Source of the DNA: Bacillus sp. B1-b2
Lineage (GTDB): Bacteria > Bacillota > Bacilli > Bacillales > Cytobacillaceae
Direction: 5' to 3'
Assembly: GCF_009183415.1 (NCBI RefSeq)
Contig: NZ_WEHU01000019.1
Span: 1 to 64,000 of the forward strand
DNA: 64,000 nt
In this document: positions 1 through 8,557 of the stretch, piece after piece
How positions within the stretch are numbered: position 1 is the stretch's first letter
How the letters are laid out: each line of letters starts with the position of its first letter
Translations under genes and position numbers: made by a program
The notes under the pieces: generated by a model
What the model was told of the DNA's origin: nothing
The model's input: the letters and a program-made list of their open reading frames with translations, nothing else
Databases searched by the model: none

Positions 1-1
1 T

Positions 2-121
2 GTCCTAAAAGAAAGCAACAAAAAGATTCAAAGGTTAATTCAATGTCAACTACAACACTGGATTGCAGGCTTACCTAATTACATCAAGATCTACCTGCCT
101 ATTTTAGTGTGCGAAAGTTGA
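2..121 (+). CDS. Possible C-terminal fragment of an unknown protein, cut by the window edge
   Basis: A reading frame enters from the left edge and runs 39 codons to a TGA stop. The peptide is basic at first and ends in a hydrophobic stretch (KIYLPILVCES). I do not recognise the family. A short inverted repeat (TGCGAA at 113-118, TTCGCA at 153-158) follows, which could hint at the end of a mobile element, but this is only a guess. Thirty-nine open codons can also arise by chance, so the call is weak. Sequence left of the window would settle it. Confidence 0.2.
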   Translation, partial: VLKESNKKIQRLIQCQLQHWIAGLPNYIKIYLPILVCES

Positions 122-309
122 GTTAGTAAGATTCATAAGATCCTACTTTTAGGTTCGCATTCACTTAATGCTAACATAGGAAATTTCTTTTGAAAATATT
201 GTGTGATTAAAAAAATTAAAGGGACACTATCTAATGTGATAGTATCCCTAAAGGTAATGATCAAAACGTTAATAAGTTTGGATGTTCACCTTCCTTATTT
301 TGTAACTTT
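122..309. other. Non-coding tail between the window edge and ezrA
   Basis: I see no coding sequence here. The only clear element is the ezrA terminator hairpin, listed separately. Confidence 0.5.
209..249 (-). terminator. Intrinsic terminator of ezrA
   Basis: Read on the minus strand, a GGGATACTATC / GATAGTGTCCC-type stem is followed by a T-rich tract (complement of 209-216). It lies about 60 bases past the ezrA stop codon. Confidence 0.75.
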
Positions 310-1998
310 TTACCATTCTTTCGTCCATGACTGAAATTTTTTCGCACTTTCTGGTTCAACCTCTTCAATAGCAGAAGCAGCTGTCTCTAGGGCTTCTTTA
401 TATTGATACTTCCTAAAGGCTGCTTCAGCCTCTAGAAGACCATTATGCAATTTAGGATATCTTTTTCGATATCTATTTCCATATTGAATAACTCTTTCTG
501 CTAAATAAACGGTTTCTAATAATTCTATGGTTGTGTCAATAAGCAATCTCACTAGTTGCTCTGTATCTTCCACCTGTTTCTTCACTTCTATCATATCAAG
601 TGGAGTAGAATCTAATGTAGCATATACCTTTGCGAGAGCATTTTTAGCCTCTTTAACTAATTCATTAAACTCTTCCGTTATACCAGGTAGATTACTATTT
701 GCAACCTTTCTTAGTGCATCTGCAACTTCAGCACTAAGCTGTTGTATTTTCTCATGCGCACTTACTTCGTCTTTTCTAAGGGCATGTAGCTTATTAAATA
801 AAGCCTTTTGTTCAACAGAAGCATCTTCTAATTGTTTTTTTAGATCTTTTAATTCTTCACTTAGTAATGTATGTGCCGTTGAATCAGTCAATAATTTATG
901 CTCTAGTACTTCAAATTGTTTGTAAAGAACATTTAATTTCTTCTCTAATTTAAATTGAAAATCAATGTCTTCATCTGTGAGATTATAATTTTTTTGTAAA
1001 ATTTCTACTTCTACATGTAAACGACTGTTGTCATTCTGAATGTTTTCAAGTATCTCTTTCGTCAAGGTAATATTCTTACTAACAAAGTTTCTTGCAAGAA
1101 CTTCCTTTTCTAATAAATCATATAATGTATCTAATTTATCTTGTGACTCTAAGATGATTTTCTCGATTTGTTCCACTTCACCTACAGCAAGTAGAAGCTC
1201 TGTTTCAGAAAGTTCTTGAACTAATTGATTTATCTCTATTTCCATTTGGAGATGGTTTAAAATATAGCCTTGAGCTAGCATACTCTGAAATCCTTCTTTT
1301 AGCTCTTCTATTTGCTCTGGCAATTTAGTGCGGCATTCCATCAGTAAAGGTGGTATCTTCTCAATCAGATATGTAATGGTAGATAACTTCTCTTCAATGG
1401 AATAAACAATCTCCCTAGCTTCTAAATAGTCGCCATTATTAGTTTTTTCTTCATAATTCTCTAGCAATTCTGCTATTTCTTGCAGCATTTCTTCTATTTT
1501 CTTTTCTGTTTCACCAAAAGTATGTCTATGTGCTAGAAGTGTTTTTTTATTTATACGATAAGATTCTTTTAAGGCTTCAATTTCAGTTCTGTTTTTCTCT
1601 TCACTACCGACAAGATTATTTAATTCTTCAAGTATAGAATCCAATCTTGTTTCTACACTTTCCATTTTCATCCGTATCGTGTCTTGTGTTTTTTTAGCCT
1701 TGATAAAATTATACTTATCAATATAGTTTTCTGTATCATAAAGTAATTCTTCTATATCAGGAAGTTCTTTTGTAACTACCTCATCCCACTCTTTTCTCCA
1801 TCTTTCAAACAATTCTTCTGTTTGACCAATCATATTTAGTTGCTTTACTTTTCCTAATTCCTCTAAAACGGGACGATTCATAATTGTTATTTTCCAATTT
1901 TCAAGTTCATCGACCACTTGATAATATTTTCTCTTAATAAAATAACCCGTTACAAATAAGCAAATAAGAATGCCTATTCCTCCAATTAAAAAATCCAT
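310..1998 (-). CDS. ezrA: Septation ring formation regulator EzrA
   Basis: EzrA is a membrane-anchored negative regulator of FtsZ ring assembly that also links division to cell-wall synthesis in Firmicutes. The 562-residue length is typical of the family. One N-terminal transmembrane helix (about residues 3-22, glycine/isoleucine rich) is followed by a cytoplasmic region that is almost entirely charged, Leu/Glu/Lys-rich coiled coil, as expected for its spectrin-like bundles. The C-terminus retains the conserved 'YRKRYPKLHNGLLEAE'-type region and a following 'AFRKYQYKEALE' segment. The ATG start is preceded by an AGGGGG ribosome site. It is divergent from hisJ and ends at its own terminator. 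Confidence 0.95.
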   Translation of the reverse strand: MDFLIGGIGILICLFVTGYFIKRKYYQVVDELENWKITIMNRPVLEELGKVKQLNMIGQTEELFERWRKEWDEVVTKELPDIEELLYDTENYIDKYNFIKAKKTQDTIRMKMESVETRLDSILEELNNLVGSEEKNRTEIEALKESYRINKKTLLAHRHTFGETEKKIEEMLQEIAELLENYEEKTNNGDYLEAREIVYSIEEKLSTITYLIEKIPPLLMECRTKLPEQIEELKEGFQSMLAQGYILNHLQMEIEINQLVQELSETELLLAVGEVEQIEKIILESQDKLDTLYDLLEKEVLARNFVSKNITLTKEILENIQNDNSRLHVEVEILQKNYNLTDEDIDFQFKLEKKLNVLYKQFEVLEHKLLTDSTAHTLLSEELKDLKKQLEDASVEQKALFNKLHALRKDEVSAHEKIQQLSAEVADALRKVANSNLPGITEEFNELVKEAKNALAKVYATLDSTPLDMIEVKKQVEDTEQLVRLLIDTTIELLETVYLAERVIQYGNRYRKRYPKLHNGLLEAEAAFRKYQYKEALETAASAIEEVEPESAKKFQSWTKEW

Positions 1999-2281
1999 TT
2001 GAAGCCCCCTGTTCTAACACCGGCCGTTATTCCGTATCTATTTTATATCTATTTTAAACATTTATGTAGGTACAATTCTTTGTATTTATGATAACATGTA
2101 AACGACAATTTTTGAGTAATTATTTAATATTTTCCTACACTTTTTTTAAAGGAAGAAAAGCACTTCTATCATTATTCTAATACAATACAAGAATTTATTG
2201 TAATTATATCTGTTTTCTAGTTATTTTCATGTTTTACTAGTTATAATCAAGTTTAAAAACGGGATGAAAGGATGAGTCAAA

Positions 2282-3088
2282 GTGTTTAAAAGAGATGGAC
2301 ATATTCATAGCCCTTATTGTCCTCATGGCTCCACTGATACCTTTGTACAGTATATTGAGCGAGCTATACAGTTAGGATTTAAAGAAATTACATTTACGGA
2401 ACATGCACCACTCCCTGCTCCATTTATAGATACAACTCCGACAAAAGATAGTAGCATGACAATAGAGCAAATGGAAGAATACTTAAAAGAAGTGCAGGAA
2501 ATCAAAGAAATTTATTACAATCAATTGAAAATCAATGTAGGACTAGAAGTAGATTATATCGAAGGATATGAAACCGAGATACGAGACTTTCTGTCAAAAT
2601 GGGGACATCTTTTAGATGATAGTATTTTAAGCGTTCATTTTCTACTGAATGGAAAGAATCATCACTATGATTGTGTAGATTATAGTCCCGAACATTTTCA
2701 AGAAATGATTGGAGCTTATGGGGGAATTGATGCTATATACGAGTGTTATTATAACACCATCTTAAAATCAATCTTGGCAGATTTAGGCCAAAATAAACCT
2801 AAGCGAATCGGACATATCACCTTAGCGAATAAGTTCCAGATTCTATATCCACCAACGAATGACTTCCGTGAAAAGATAGTAGCTATCCTAAAGCAGATTA
2901 AGCACTCAGGATACACCTTGGATTATAATGCAGCAGGTCTAAAAAAACCTTATTGCTTAGAGCCCTATCCGCCTGATTGGGTGATTGAGGAGGCCAAAAA
3001 GCTTCATATTCCACTTGTATATGGCTCAGATGCACATCAGGCCAAAGATTTGGGACAAGGATACAACCTATTAGTTGATCGTATATAG
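2282..3088 (+). CDS. hisJ: Histidinol-phosphatase, PHP family (HisJ/HisK type)
   Basis: This enzyme dephosphorylates histidinol phosphate, the penultimate part of histidine biosynthesis, using a metal site in a PHP (polymerase and histidinol phosphatase) barrel. The N-terminal metal motif is visible as DGHIHSPYCPHG (residues 5-16), followed by 'FTEHAPLP', 'LEVDYIEGYE' and a C-terminal 'YGSDAH' motif that supplies the last ligands. The length of 268 residues is normal. The start is GTG, preceded by a purine-rich GAAAGGATGAG ribosome site. It converges on the TetR-type gene refZ, whose last 18 bases overlap the end of this gene. The gene stands apart from any his operon, as in B. subtilis. Confidence 0.92.
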   Translation: MFKRDGHIHSPYCPHGSTDTFVQYIERAIQLGFKEITFTEHAPLPAPFIDTTPTKDSSMTIEQMEEYLKEVQEIKEIYYNQLKINVGLEVDYIEGYETEIRDFLSKWGHLLDDSILSVHFLLNGKNHHYDCVDYSPEHFQEMIGAYGGIDAIYECYYNTILKSILADLGQNKPKRIGHITLANKFQILYPPTNDFREKIVAILKQIKHSGYTLDYNAAGLKKPYCLEPYPPDWVIEEAKKLHIPLVYGSDAHQAKDLGQGYNLLVDRI

Positions 3089-3700
3089 TTCTTTTTTGTA
3101 AGTACAAATAATCTCATCAATCCATTTATTAATTTCCTGAACATATTTTTTTTGAAAATAATCTTCGTGTAGAAAGACATGTAATACTTCTTTTAAATAG
3201 TAAGAATGAATAAAAGGCATAGATAAAAATCCTTTGATTTGAATAATACTATAAGGAATGGAAATACGATTAAATTCTTTTCTCGCTATTCCTTCTTCTA
3301 TTATTTTAGTAAAAATATATTTTTCTTTTACAGAATAGGTAGACATAATCTCTCTTACTACTTGGGAGTCTATTGAGACTTCGCGTAAGACAAACCTAGT
3401 CAACTGAGGATTCTGACATTGAAAGGAAATAATTCCTTCTATACAATTCTTTAATTTAACTGTGGGACTAGTATCATTTTGTCTAAACACTTTCTCTAAC
3501 AAAGCAATATAAGCTTCGAAAAAATGAATATAACAATATTCTAATAACCCTTGTTTTCCATTAAAATAATAAGATATATTCGCAATATTAACGTTCGCAA
3601 GACCAGCTATATCGCGAATGGAAGTGCCGTTATAGCCCTTAGTATTAAATAGTGCAATGGCTGCTTCAACGATGGAGTCCTTTGTAGGATTCTTTTTCAT
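3071..3700 (-). CDS. refZ: TetR-family DNA-binding protein, RefZ-like division/forespore regulator
   Basis: The N-terminal 50 residues form a TetR helix-turn-helix: 'STIRDIAGLANVNIANISYYF'-like segment with the usual 'ISYYFNGKQGLL' recognition helix end. At 209 residues it matches B. subtilis RefZ (YttP), which binds sites near the origin and tunes FtsZ placement during sporulation. Position next to hisJ and ytsP, as in B. subtilis, supports the assignment. The C-terminal ligand/dimer domain carries no diagnostic motif I can read. The gene overlaps the end of hisJ by 18 bases tail to tail. An ATG start follows a GAGGTT ribosome-site-like stretch. Whether it binds the same sites cannot be judged here. 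Confidence 0.85.
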   Translation of the reverse strand: MKKNPTKDSIVEAAIALFNTKGYNGTSIRDIAGLANVNIANISYYFNGKQGLLEYCYIHFFEAYIALLEKVFRQNDTSPTVKLKNCIEGIISFQCQNPQLTRFVLREVSIDSQVVREIMSTYSVKEKYIFTKIIEEGIARKEFNRISIPYSIIQIKGFLSMPFIHSYYLKEVLHVFLHEDYFQKKYVQEINKWIDEIICTYKKELYTIN

Positions 3701-4003
3701 TTTGCTATAACCTCATTTCTGTTATAATCCCTATAAAGTGAATAAAGGGAACCTTTCATAGAGTTGCTCCGATTGTGTCTTTCAAAACATTTAATAAGCA
3801 AAAACAAATATTTTTTAAATACATCATTCGATGTGGAGTCTATAATCTGTTCATTAAGTGCTACTTATGATTAAATAAGATAATTAGAGCTCTATTCTAA
3901 ATCTTCTTTAAAAAGTGCTTTAATCCTTTAAAAGAAACTCGACAAATTACTAGGATTTTCCTTGTATTTAGTCACTAATACATCATTATACGGAGAAAGT
4001 TGG
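3701..4003. other. Intergenic region between refZ and ytsP
   Basis: This roughly 300-base divergent gap must carry the promoters of refZ (minus) and ytsP (plus). I see no gene and no strong hairpin. A TTTGTCGAG-like stretch on the minus strand near 3937-3945 resembles a Spo0A box but is not perfect, and I do not annotate it. Confidence 0.5.
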
Positions 4004-4495
4004 TTGAAATTCATGTTTAACGTCGAATCATATAAAGGGGATCGTAAAGGTCAATATCAACTAGTGGAGAAACAGTTGAGAGCATTACTAGAAGGAGAAA
4101 GCAATAAAATTGCCAATCTTTCAAACGCAGCTGCACTTTTAAATCAATTTTTAGATCGTATTAATTGGGTAGGCTTTTACTTAGTGGAAAATAACGAGCT
4201 AGTTCTTGGACCATTCCAAGGATTACCTGCTTGTGTTCGTATTCCATTTGGCAGAGGTGTTTGCGGTACATCCGCTAGTAATAAGACTACTCTTAGAATA
4301 GAGGATGTCCATCAATTCCCTGGACATATAGCTTGTGATGCAGCCTCACAATCAGAAATTGTTATTCCTTTGATAAACCAAGATGGAACTCTACTGGGTG
4401 TGCTTGATATTGATTCTCCTGAAAAAAACCGTTTTGACGAATTAGATCAAGAGCAATTAGAAAGCTTTGTAACAGCATTAGTTGAATATTTATAA
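4004..4495 (+). CDS. ytsP: GAF-domain free methionine-R-sulfoxide reductase (YtsP/fRMsr family)
   Basis: The protein is a single GAF domain. Family members reduce free methionine-R-sulfoxide with thioredoxin, protecting the cell from oxidised methionine. Three cysteines characteristic of the fRMsr group are present: 'ACVRIPFGRGVCG' gives two, ten residues apart, and 'IACDAASQSE' gives the third. The 'GVLDIDSP' strand near the end is also typical. I choose the TTG at 4004 because a CGGAGAA ribosome site lies six bases upstream. The ATG at 4013 (MFNVES) matches the usual family start and would leave the ribosome site about 15 bases away. The gene converges on ytrP with a shared hairpin between. 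Confidence 0.88.
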   Translation: MKFMFNVESYKGDRKGQYQLVEKQLRALLEGESNKIANLSNAAALLNQFLDRINWVGFYLVENNELVLGPFQGLPACVRIPFGRGVCGTSASNKTTLRIEDVHQFPGHIACDAASQSEIVIPLINQDGTLLGVLDIDSPEKNRFDELDQEQLESFVTALVEYL

Positions 4496-4534
4496 AAAAA
4501 TGTCCCAAGGATTCGAATTCCTTGGGACATTTTT
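4494..4534. terminator. Bidirectional terminator between ytsP and ytrP
   Basis: A perfect 11-bp stem (TGTCCCAAGGA at 4501-4511 with TCCTTGGGACA at 4519-4529) is flanked by A-runs on the left and T-runs on the right, so it can stop transcription in both directions. It overlaps the ytrP stop codon. Confidence 0.9.
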
Positions 4535-6389
4535 ACTCACTAACTAAATAAGAATCTTGAACAACCACTTTATTCTTGCCTGTTTCTTTTGCCACATACA
4601 ATGCTTTATCCGCTCTCTTAAAGAGAGTATTGTATGTCTCTCCATTCTCTCTATTCCAATAAGAAACTCCACAAGAGATGGTTACACTTGGAGTAGAAGT
4701 TTCTCTTACTTTTTTGACTAATCTTTCAGCAACAGATACTCCTATTGAAAGTGGCACCTTTGGAAGATAGATTGCCAATTCTTCTCCTCCCCAACGGGAA
4801 CCGATATCCGAACTTCTAATATTCTCCATAATAATATTGGCTACTTGTACAATAATTTCATCTCCAACTTGATGACCATACGTGTCGTTAACAGATTTAA
4901 AGTTATCAATATCCATTAAAATAAATGTGCCTTCTTCATCTTCTATTAGAGAACGTTGAATCTTATCATCTAAGTAATTTCTGGAATATAACTTTGTGAG
5001 ATGATCCGTTACTACCATTTTTTCTAACTCTTCTCTTAGCATAGAGTTTGTTAGAGCTAATGTAGAATGATGAATTAATGACTGTAATAATTTAAATGTA
5101 TCAAAAGAAAAATGATATGCTTTAGGATGCATCACAATAGCAAACCCTTTTAGTATTCCTGTCTGAATCATTGGTACAGCCATAATGGACTTATACTTTG
5201 CTCCATTAAGTTGCATACTGAAATCTCCCAAAAACAATGAATCCTTCTCTGCTTGAATCTTATCCTGGAAATAATTTATATAATTCAATGATTCTGGTTC
5301 CAAGAAGAAATCAGAGCTACCTTGTAAAACTTTAATAGAATTAGACTCAACAGAAAAAAGAATAAATCCTACTTCTTCCGCCTCAAAGCTAGAAGAAATT
5401 CTTTCACACATATAAGTCATAATCTCATTTAAGCGCAAATTAGAATTAAGTTGATGGGATGCCTCATTTATCAATTGTAAATCTGCTACCAATTTCTTGG
5501 ATTGTTGATATAATTGAGCATTTTCTAATGCTCCACCTGCTGTGTTTGCAAGTATAGTAATAAATTCCACTTCATTTCTTGGGAATATTTTTGTATCAGA
5601 TGCAATGATTTGTAATACACCATACACCCCTTGTTTCCCTTTTAATGGAGCATAAATAACCGCCATATTTTCTTCTGCTAGTTCTTCAAATTGAATTTCT
5701 GCTGTAACATATGCCTCCATTGCAGCCATATTTTCACTATCATACTCTAAATCCTTCACTGGTAAGTCACCATGACTATTATTATCATGTGATAGTAATA
5801 AATAGTAAGTAAAGTTAGGGTAGATTTCCTGCAAAGTATAAATTACTTCATCTAGCACGCTTTCCATTTTCATGGAGGAGTGGAATTTTTCCGTCACTCT
5901 ATACAGCTGTTTATATTTCTTTTTTTCTTTTATAACACCTTGAATAGTAAACATTTTTTTTAGAAAAGACGCAACATCTATCGCTATTTTCTCCATAAAT
6001 TCATCACTATAAAAAAGATCTAAAGGATTTTCCTGCTTAGTAGATAACAGTAATATGAAATAATCATGGCCAACATTCTTGATTGGAAGTTGTAAAATAG
6101 CTTTGTCTTTAATAGTATATCTTTGCATGATAGAAATCTCGTCCATCTGTTTATTAAAACTATTCCTATCAATCAACTCGTCATCTGTAGTAGAAGCTAC
6201 AAGTGACCATCTATTATTCCATTCTTTGAAAGTATATAAAGTCATTTCTACATCTTGAAAAAGATCTTGTATGGCAGATAACATTTTCTGAATAATGAAA
6301 TAATGTTCCTTATCCATTAGGTCTAAATCAAACAATTCCAAGCAGCGACTTTTTAGTTCTAATATCTTTTGGTGGCCAAGGAAGTCCAT
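4533..6389 (-). CDS. ytrP: GAF-GGDEF protein, probable diguanylate cyclase (YtrP-like)
   Basis: The 618-residue protein has a long N-terminal sensory part with at least two GAF-like regions (roughly 165-300 and 315-450) and a C-terminal GGDEF domain (about 455-612). In the active site the motif reads SRWGGEELAIYLP, so GGEEL replaces the canonical GG[D/E]EF, a substitution of F by L at the last position. The 'DIDNFKSVNDTYGHQVGDEI' segment needed for metal/GTP binding is intact, as is 'ADKALYVAKETGKN'. c-di-GMP synthesis is therefore plausible. Synthesis activity in B. subtilis YtrP has been reported as weak or uncertain, so I keep the function as probable. No transmembrane segment is seen. A good ribosome site (TTAGGTGATG) precedes the ATG. 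Confidence 0.88.
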   Translation of the reverse strand: MDFLGHQKILELKSRCLELFDLDLMDKEHYFIIQKMLSAIQDLFQDVEMTLYTFKEWNNRWSLVASTTDDELIDRNSFNKQMDEISIMQRYTIKDKAILQLPIKNVGHDYFILLLSTKQENPLDLFYSDEFMEKIAIDVASFLKKMFTIQGVIKEKKKYKQLYRVTEKFHSSMKMESVLDEVIYTLQEIYPNFTYYLLLSHDNNSHGDLPVKDLEYDSENMAAMEAYVTAEIQFEELAEENMAVIYAPLKGKQGVYGVLQIIASDTKIFPRNEVEFITILANTAGGALENAQLYQQSKKLVADLQLINEASHQLNSNLRLNEIMTYMCERISSSFEAEEVGFILFSVESNSIKVLQGSSDFFLEPESLNYINYFQDKIQAEKDSLFLGDFSMQLNGAKYKSIMAVPMIQTGILKGFAIVMHPKAYHFSFDTFKLLQSLIHHSTLALTNSMLREELEKMVVTDHLTKLYSRNYLDDKIQRSLIEDEEGTFILMDIDNFKSVNDTYGHQVGDEIIVQVANIIMENIRSSDIGSRWGGEELAIYLPKVPLSIGVSVAERLVKKVRETSTPSVTISCGVSYWNRENGETYNTLFKRADKALYVAKETGKNKVVVQDSYLVSE

Positions 6390-6924
6390 ATAATCATCAC
6401 CTAATTCACCTAACTATTCTATTCATTTTCATTTATTTCATTTTGGGAAATAATATTTTGAGGGTAAGTAATGGAAAAGATCCACAAAATTAGTCCAATG
6501 TACTTATATGAGATTTAATAAAGTATTTGCTTCAGACTGTAGACAAAGTTTTAATAAAGTAAATGTATGTATGTATTTATTTTATTACCGATTTTCTGGT
6601 TGTCTTAGAAAAATAGTCCTACTTATCTAAAAGCGCAATAGCCTATTTCTCTAGATTTCCCTATATAAAACCAGTAGATAAAATGAATCATTATGTTCTT
6701 TCAAGCTCTCTAATTTCACGAATATCATGTGTACATTTATGATACTTATGCGAATCAAAGAAAACTTCACTTTTTATCATTGGTATAATATAGTTATTTT
6801 ATACTAATTATATCATATATAAAAAAGAGTAAGGAATAAATTTATATATTTTTTTGTATCAATGAATGAATCTACAGTAAATTTAGATATGTTATTTATG
6901 AATAAAAATTTAACAAACTATAAC
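6390..6924. other. Long AT-rich gap upstream of the rpsD promoter
   Basis: Over 500 bases separate the ytrP start from the rpsD promoter. I see no convincing gene on either strand and no hairpin with a T-run. The part nearest ytrP must hold its promoter. A short GTAT tandem run near 6563-6575 is the only repeat. Confidence 0.5.
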
Positions 6925-6954
6925 TTGACATATTAGATGATAAAAACATATAAT
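6925..6954 (+). promoter_or_regulatory. Sigma-A promoter of rpsD
   Basis: TTGACA (6925-6930) and TATAAT (6949-6954) are both perfect consensus hexamers, separated by 18 bases. The start point would fall near 6961, giving a leader of about 180 bases before the rpsD ATG. Confidence 0.85.
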
Positions 6955-6960
6955 ATGATT

Positions 6961-7135
6961 TGTGTAAAATAGCGCAGCATATGTTAACACTTCTTGTTTT
7001 ATTTTGTTCCTCAATATTATTGATGGTGTATTGTGTAACCCTTGGCTGCTAGGGCGAAGGTACAGGAAGACAAAATATACAGGAAAACATGTTACATCTG
7101 TTTTTATTTTACCAAAATAAAAACATGAAGGAGGA
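6961..7135 (+). promoter_or_regulatory. Probable ribosomal protein S4 autoregulatory leader of rpsD
   Basis: A leader of roughly 180 bases lies between the strong promoter and the rpsD ribosome site. In B. subtilis S4 binds its own leader RNA to repress rpsD, and this leader occupies the same place. The 'CTTGGCTGCTAGGGCGAAGG' region (about 7039-7060) is more GC-rich than its surroundings and may be part of the fold. I have not proven the structure. Confidence 0.45.
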
Positions 7136-7142
7136 GTCAATT

Positions 7143-7745
7143 ATGGCTCGTTATACAGGTCCAAGCTGGAAACTTTCTCGTCGTCTTGGTATTTCATTAA
7201 GTGGTACAGGTAAGGAGTTAGAAAAACGTCCTTACGCTCCAGGACAACATGGTCCAAACCAACGTAAAAAATTATCTGAATATGGTTTACAATTACAAGA
7301 AAAACAAAAACTTCGTCACATGTACGGTGTGAACGAACGTCAATTCCGTAACCTATTCGATATCGCTGGCAAAATGGTTGGTAAACATGGTGAAAACTTC
7401 ATGGTATTATTAGAAACTCGTTTAGATAACGTTGTTTACCGTTTAGGTTTAGCACGTACACGTCGTCAAGCGCGTCAATTAGTAAACCATGGTCACATCT
7501 TAGTAGATGGAAAACGCGTTGATATCCCATCATACCGTTTAAAAGCTAACCAAACTATTACATTACGTGAAAAATCTCGTAACTTAGACGTTGTTAAAGA
7601 AGCAGTTGAAGTAAACAACTTCGTACCTGATTTCTTAACATTCGATGCTGATAAATTAGAAGGTACTTTCACTCGTTTACCTGAACGTTCTGAATTACCT
7701 GCTGAAATTAACGAAGCTCTTATCGTTGAGTTCTACTCTCGTTAA
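7143..7745 (+). CDS. rpsD: 30S ribosomal protein S4
   Basis: S4 is a primary 16S rRNA-binding protein of the small subunit body and an autorepressor of its own gene. The 200-residue product starts [16 protein letters not shown], the standard Bacillus form, and contains the S4 RNA-binding domain (about 90-155: '[20 protein letters not shown]' and following '[16 protein letters not shown]'). I choose the ATG at 7143, which has a GGAGGAG ribosome site seven bases upstream. The frame stays open upstream but those codons are leader. No N-terminal zinc-type cysteines are present. Codon use is that of a highly expressed gene (CGT, GGT, TTA repeated). A strong terminator follows. Confidence 0.98.
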   Translation: MARYTGPSWKLSRRLGISLSGTGKELEKRPYAPGQHGPNQRKKLSEYGLQLQEKQKLRHMYGVNERQFRNLFDIAGKMVGKHGENFMVLLETRLDNVVYRLGLARTRRQARQLVNHGHILVDGKRVDIPSYRLKANQTITLREKSRNLDVVKEAVEVNNFVPDFLTFDADKLEGTFTRLPERSELPAEINEALIVEFYSR

Positions 7746-7760
7746 TAGTACGTTAACTAA

Positions 7761-7798
7761 CCCTAGAATCGTTATATCGACGATTCTAGGGTTTTTTT
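7761..7798 (+). terminator. Terminator of rpsD
   Basis: The stem CCCTAGAATCG / CGATTCTAGGG, with a short loop, is followed by seven Ts, 15 bases after the rpsD stop. Confidence 0.9.
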
Positions 7799-8044
7799 AA
7801 TTTTAATTTGTTGGTTTATGGAGAAACGATTAAAAATATTATCTGTGGACATACACACACTATTTAATCTTACACAATAATTTCTTCAACATGCTACCAG
7901 GATTATAACTGAACTTTCACCTACTACCTTTGGAGTTTTTCTAAGTTTTATCCATGAGATTAATTTAACATATAGCTCTCCTTTCTCTGAGATCCCATTT
8001 ATATTTCTAAAATTATACCGATAATAGTCATGGAGGTGAATTTC

Positions 8045-8218
8045 TTGGATATTGCCGCTTTATCAGTTAACATGAGCCAAGCCTCACTTGGCCAAAGTGT
8101 AAGTTTAGCATTAACCAAAATGTCAATGGATAGTGCTCAGCAAAATGCAGTGCAGATGATTGACATGCTTCAAGCACCACATCCCACTTTAGGTAATTCA
8201 ATTGATCTAAAAGCATAA
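8045..8218 (+). CDS. YjfB-family putative motility protein
   Basis: A 57-residue acidic/hydroxylic protein beginning (L/M)DIAALSVNMSQASLGQSV, with the typical YjfB-family layout: 'DIAALS.NMSQ', a central 'ALTKMSMDSAQQNAVQMIDML' helix and a proline-rich end. YjfB-type genes are annotated as putative motility proteins and their biochemistry is unknown. I choose the TTG at 8045 because GGAGGTG (8032-8038) sits six bases before it. The ATG at 8030 would place that ribosome site inside the coding sequence. A terminator hairpin follows directly. The gene neighbours a soluble chemoreceptor gene, which supports a motility link. Confidence 0.8.
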   Translation: MDIAALSVNMSQASLGQSVSLALTKMSMDSAQQNAVQMIDMLQAPHPTLGNSIDLKA

Positions 8219-8228
8219 GCTACAAGAA

Positions 8229-8255
8229 ATGTATTCTATATAGGATACATTTTTC
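8229..8255 (+). terminator. Terminator of the yjfB-like gene
   Basis: ATGTAT-C/CTATATAG-ATACAT forms a compact stem ending in a run of five Ts, about ten bases after the stop codon. Confidence 0.75.
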
Positions 8256-8500
8256 TTACCCTACAAACATTGACAAATTCTTATATCACCACCATTAAAT
8301 GACTAAATCCTAGTACAACAAAGTAAAACATTTAATTAGTTTTTGCCAGTTAATTCGATTAGTGCTTTTTCTCTTCATGTTATGTATTGCTGTATAACAA
8401 AGATTATTCCATCGCGCTTCAAACACTCCCTAACTTAATCAAAAAACGTTACAAACATCCAAGAACCTCTACTTTTATAAAAAACAACATTCTTTATTCA
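8256..8500. other. Intergenic region before the chemoreceptor gene
   Basis: About 245 bases without a visible gene or hairpin. The right end runs into the sigma-D-type promoter of the next gene. Confidence 0.5.
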
Positions 8501-8528
8501 TAAATATTCTACTATTTCAACCGATAAA
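8501..8528 (+). promoter_or_regulatory. Sigma-D (SigD/FliA-type) promoter of the soluble chemoreceptor gene
   Basis: TAAA (8501-8504), a 16-base spacer and CCGATAAA (8521-8528) match the Bacillus sigma-D consensus TAAA-N15/16-(G)CCGATAT closely. The start codon lies 29 bases downstream with an AAAGGGG ribosome site between. This ties the gene to the flagellar regulon. Confidence 0.75.
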
Positions 8529-8557
8529 ATAGTGAAATAGTAGAAAGGGGTAGAAAA

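Noticed and set aside
527-925. 132-codon plus-strand frame inside ezrA
   Set aside because: Ser/Cys/Phe-rich product typical of an antisense reading of a coiled-coil gene; no ribosome site; ezrA is certain.
3937-3945. Spo0A-box-like TTTGTCGAG upstream of ytsP
   Set aside because: One mismatch in a short motif in AT-rich DNA; no second box or promoter context.
7089-7142. N-terminal extension of S4 by 18 codons
   Set aside because: The standard S4 start MARYTGP follows a strong GGAGGAG; the upstream codons are leader.
7999-8025. Sigma-D-like -10 (CCGATAAT) before the yjfB-like gene
   Set aside because: No TAAA at the right distance, and a start here would leave almost no room before the ribosome site.
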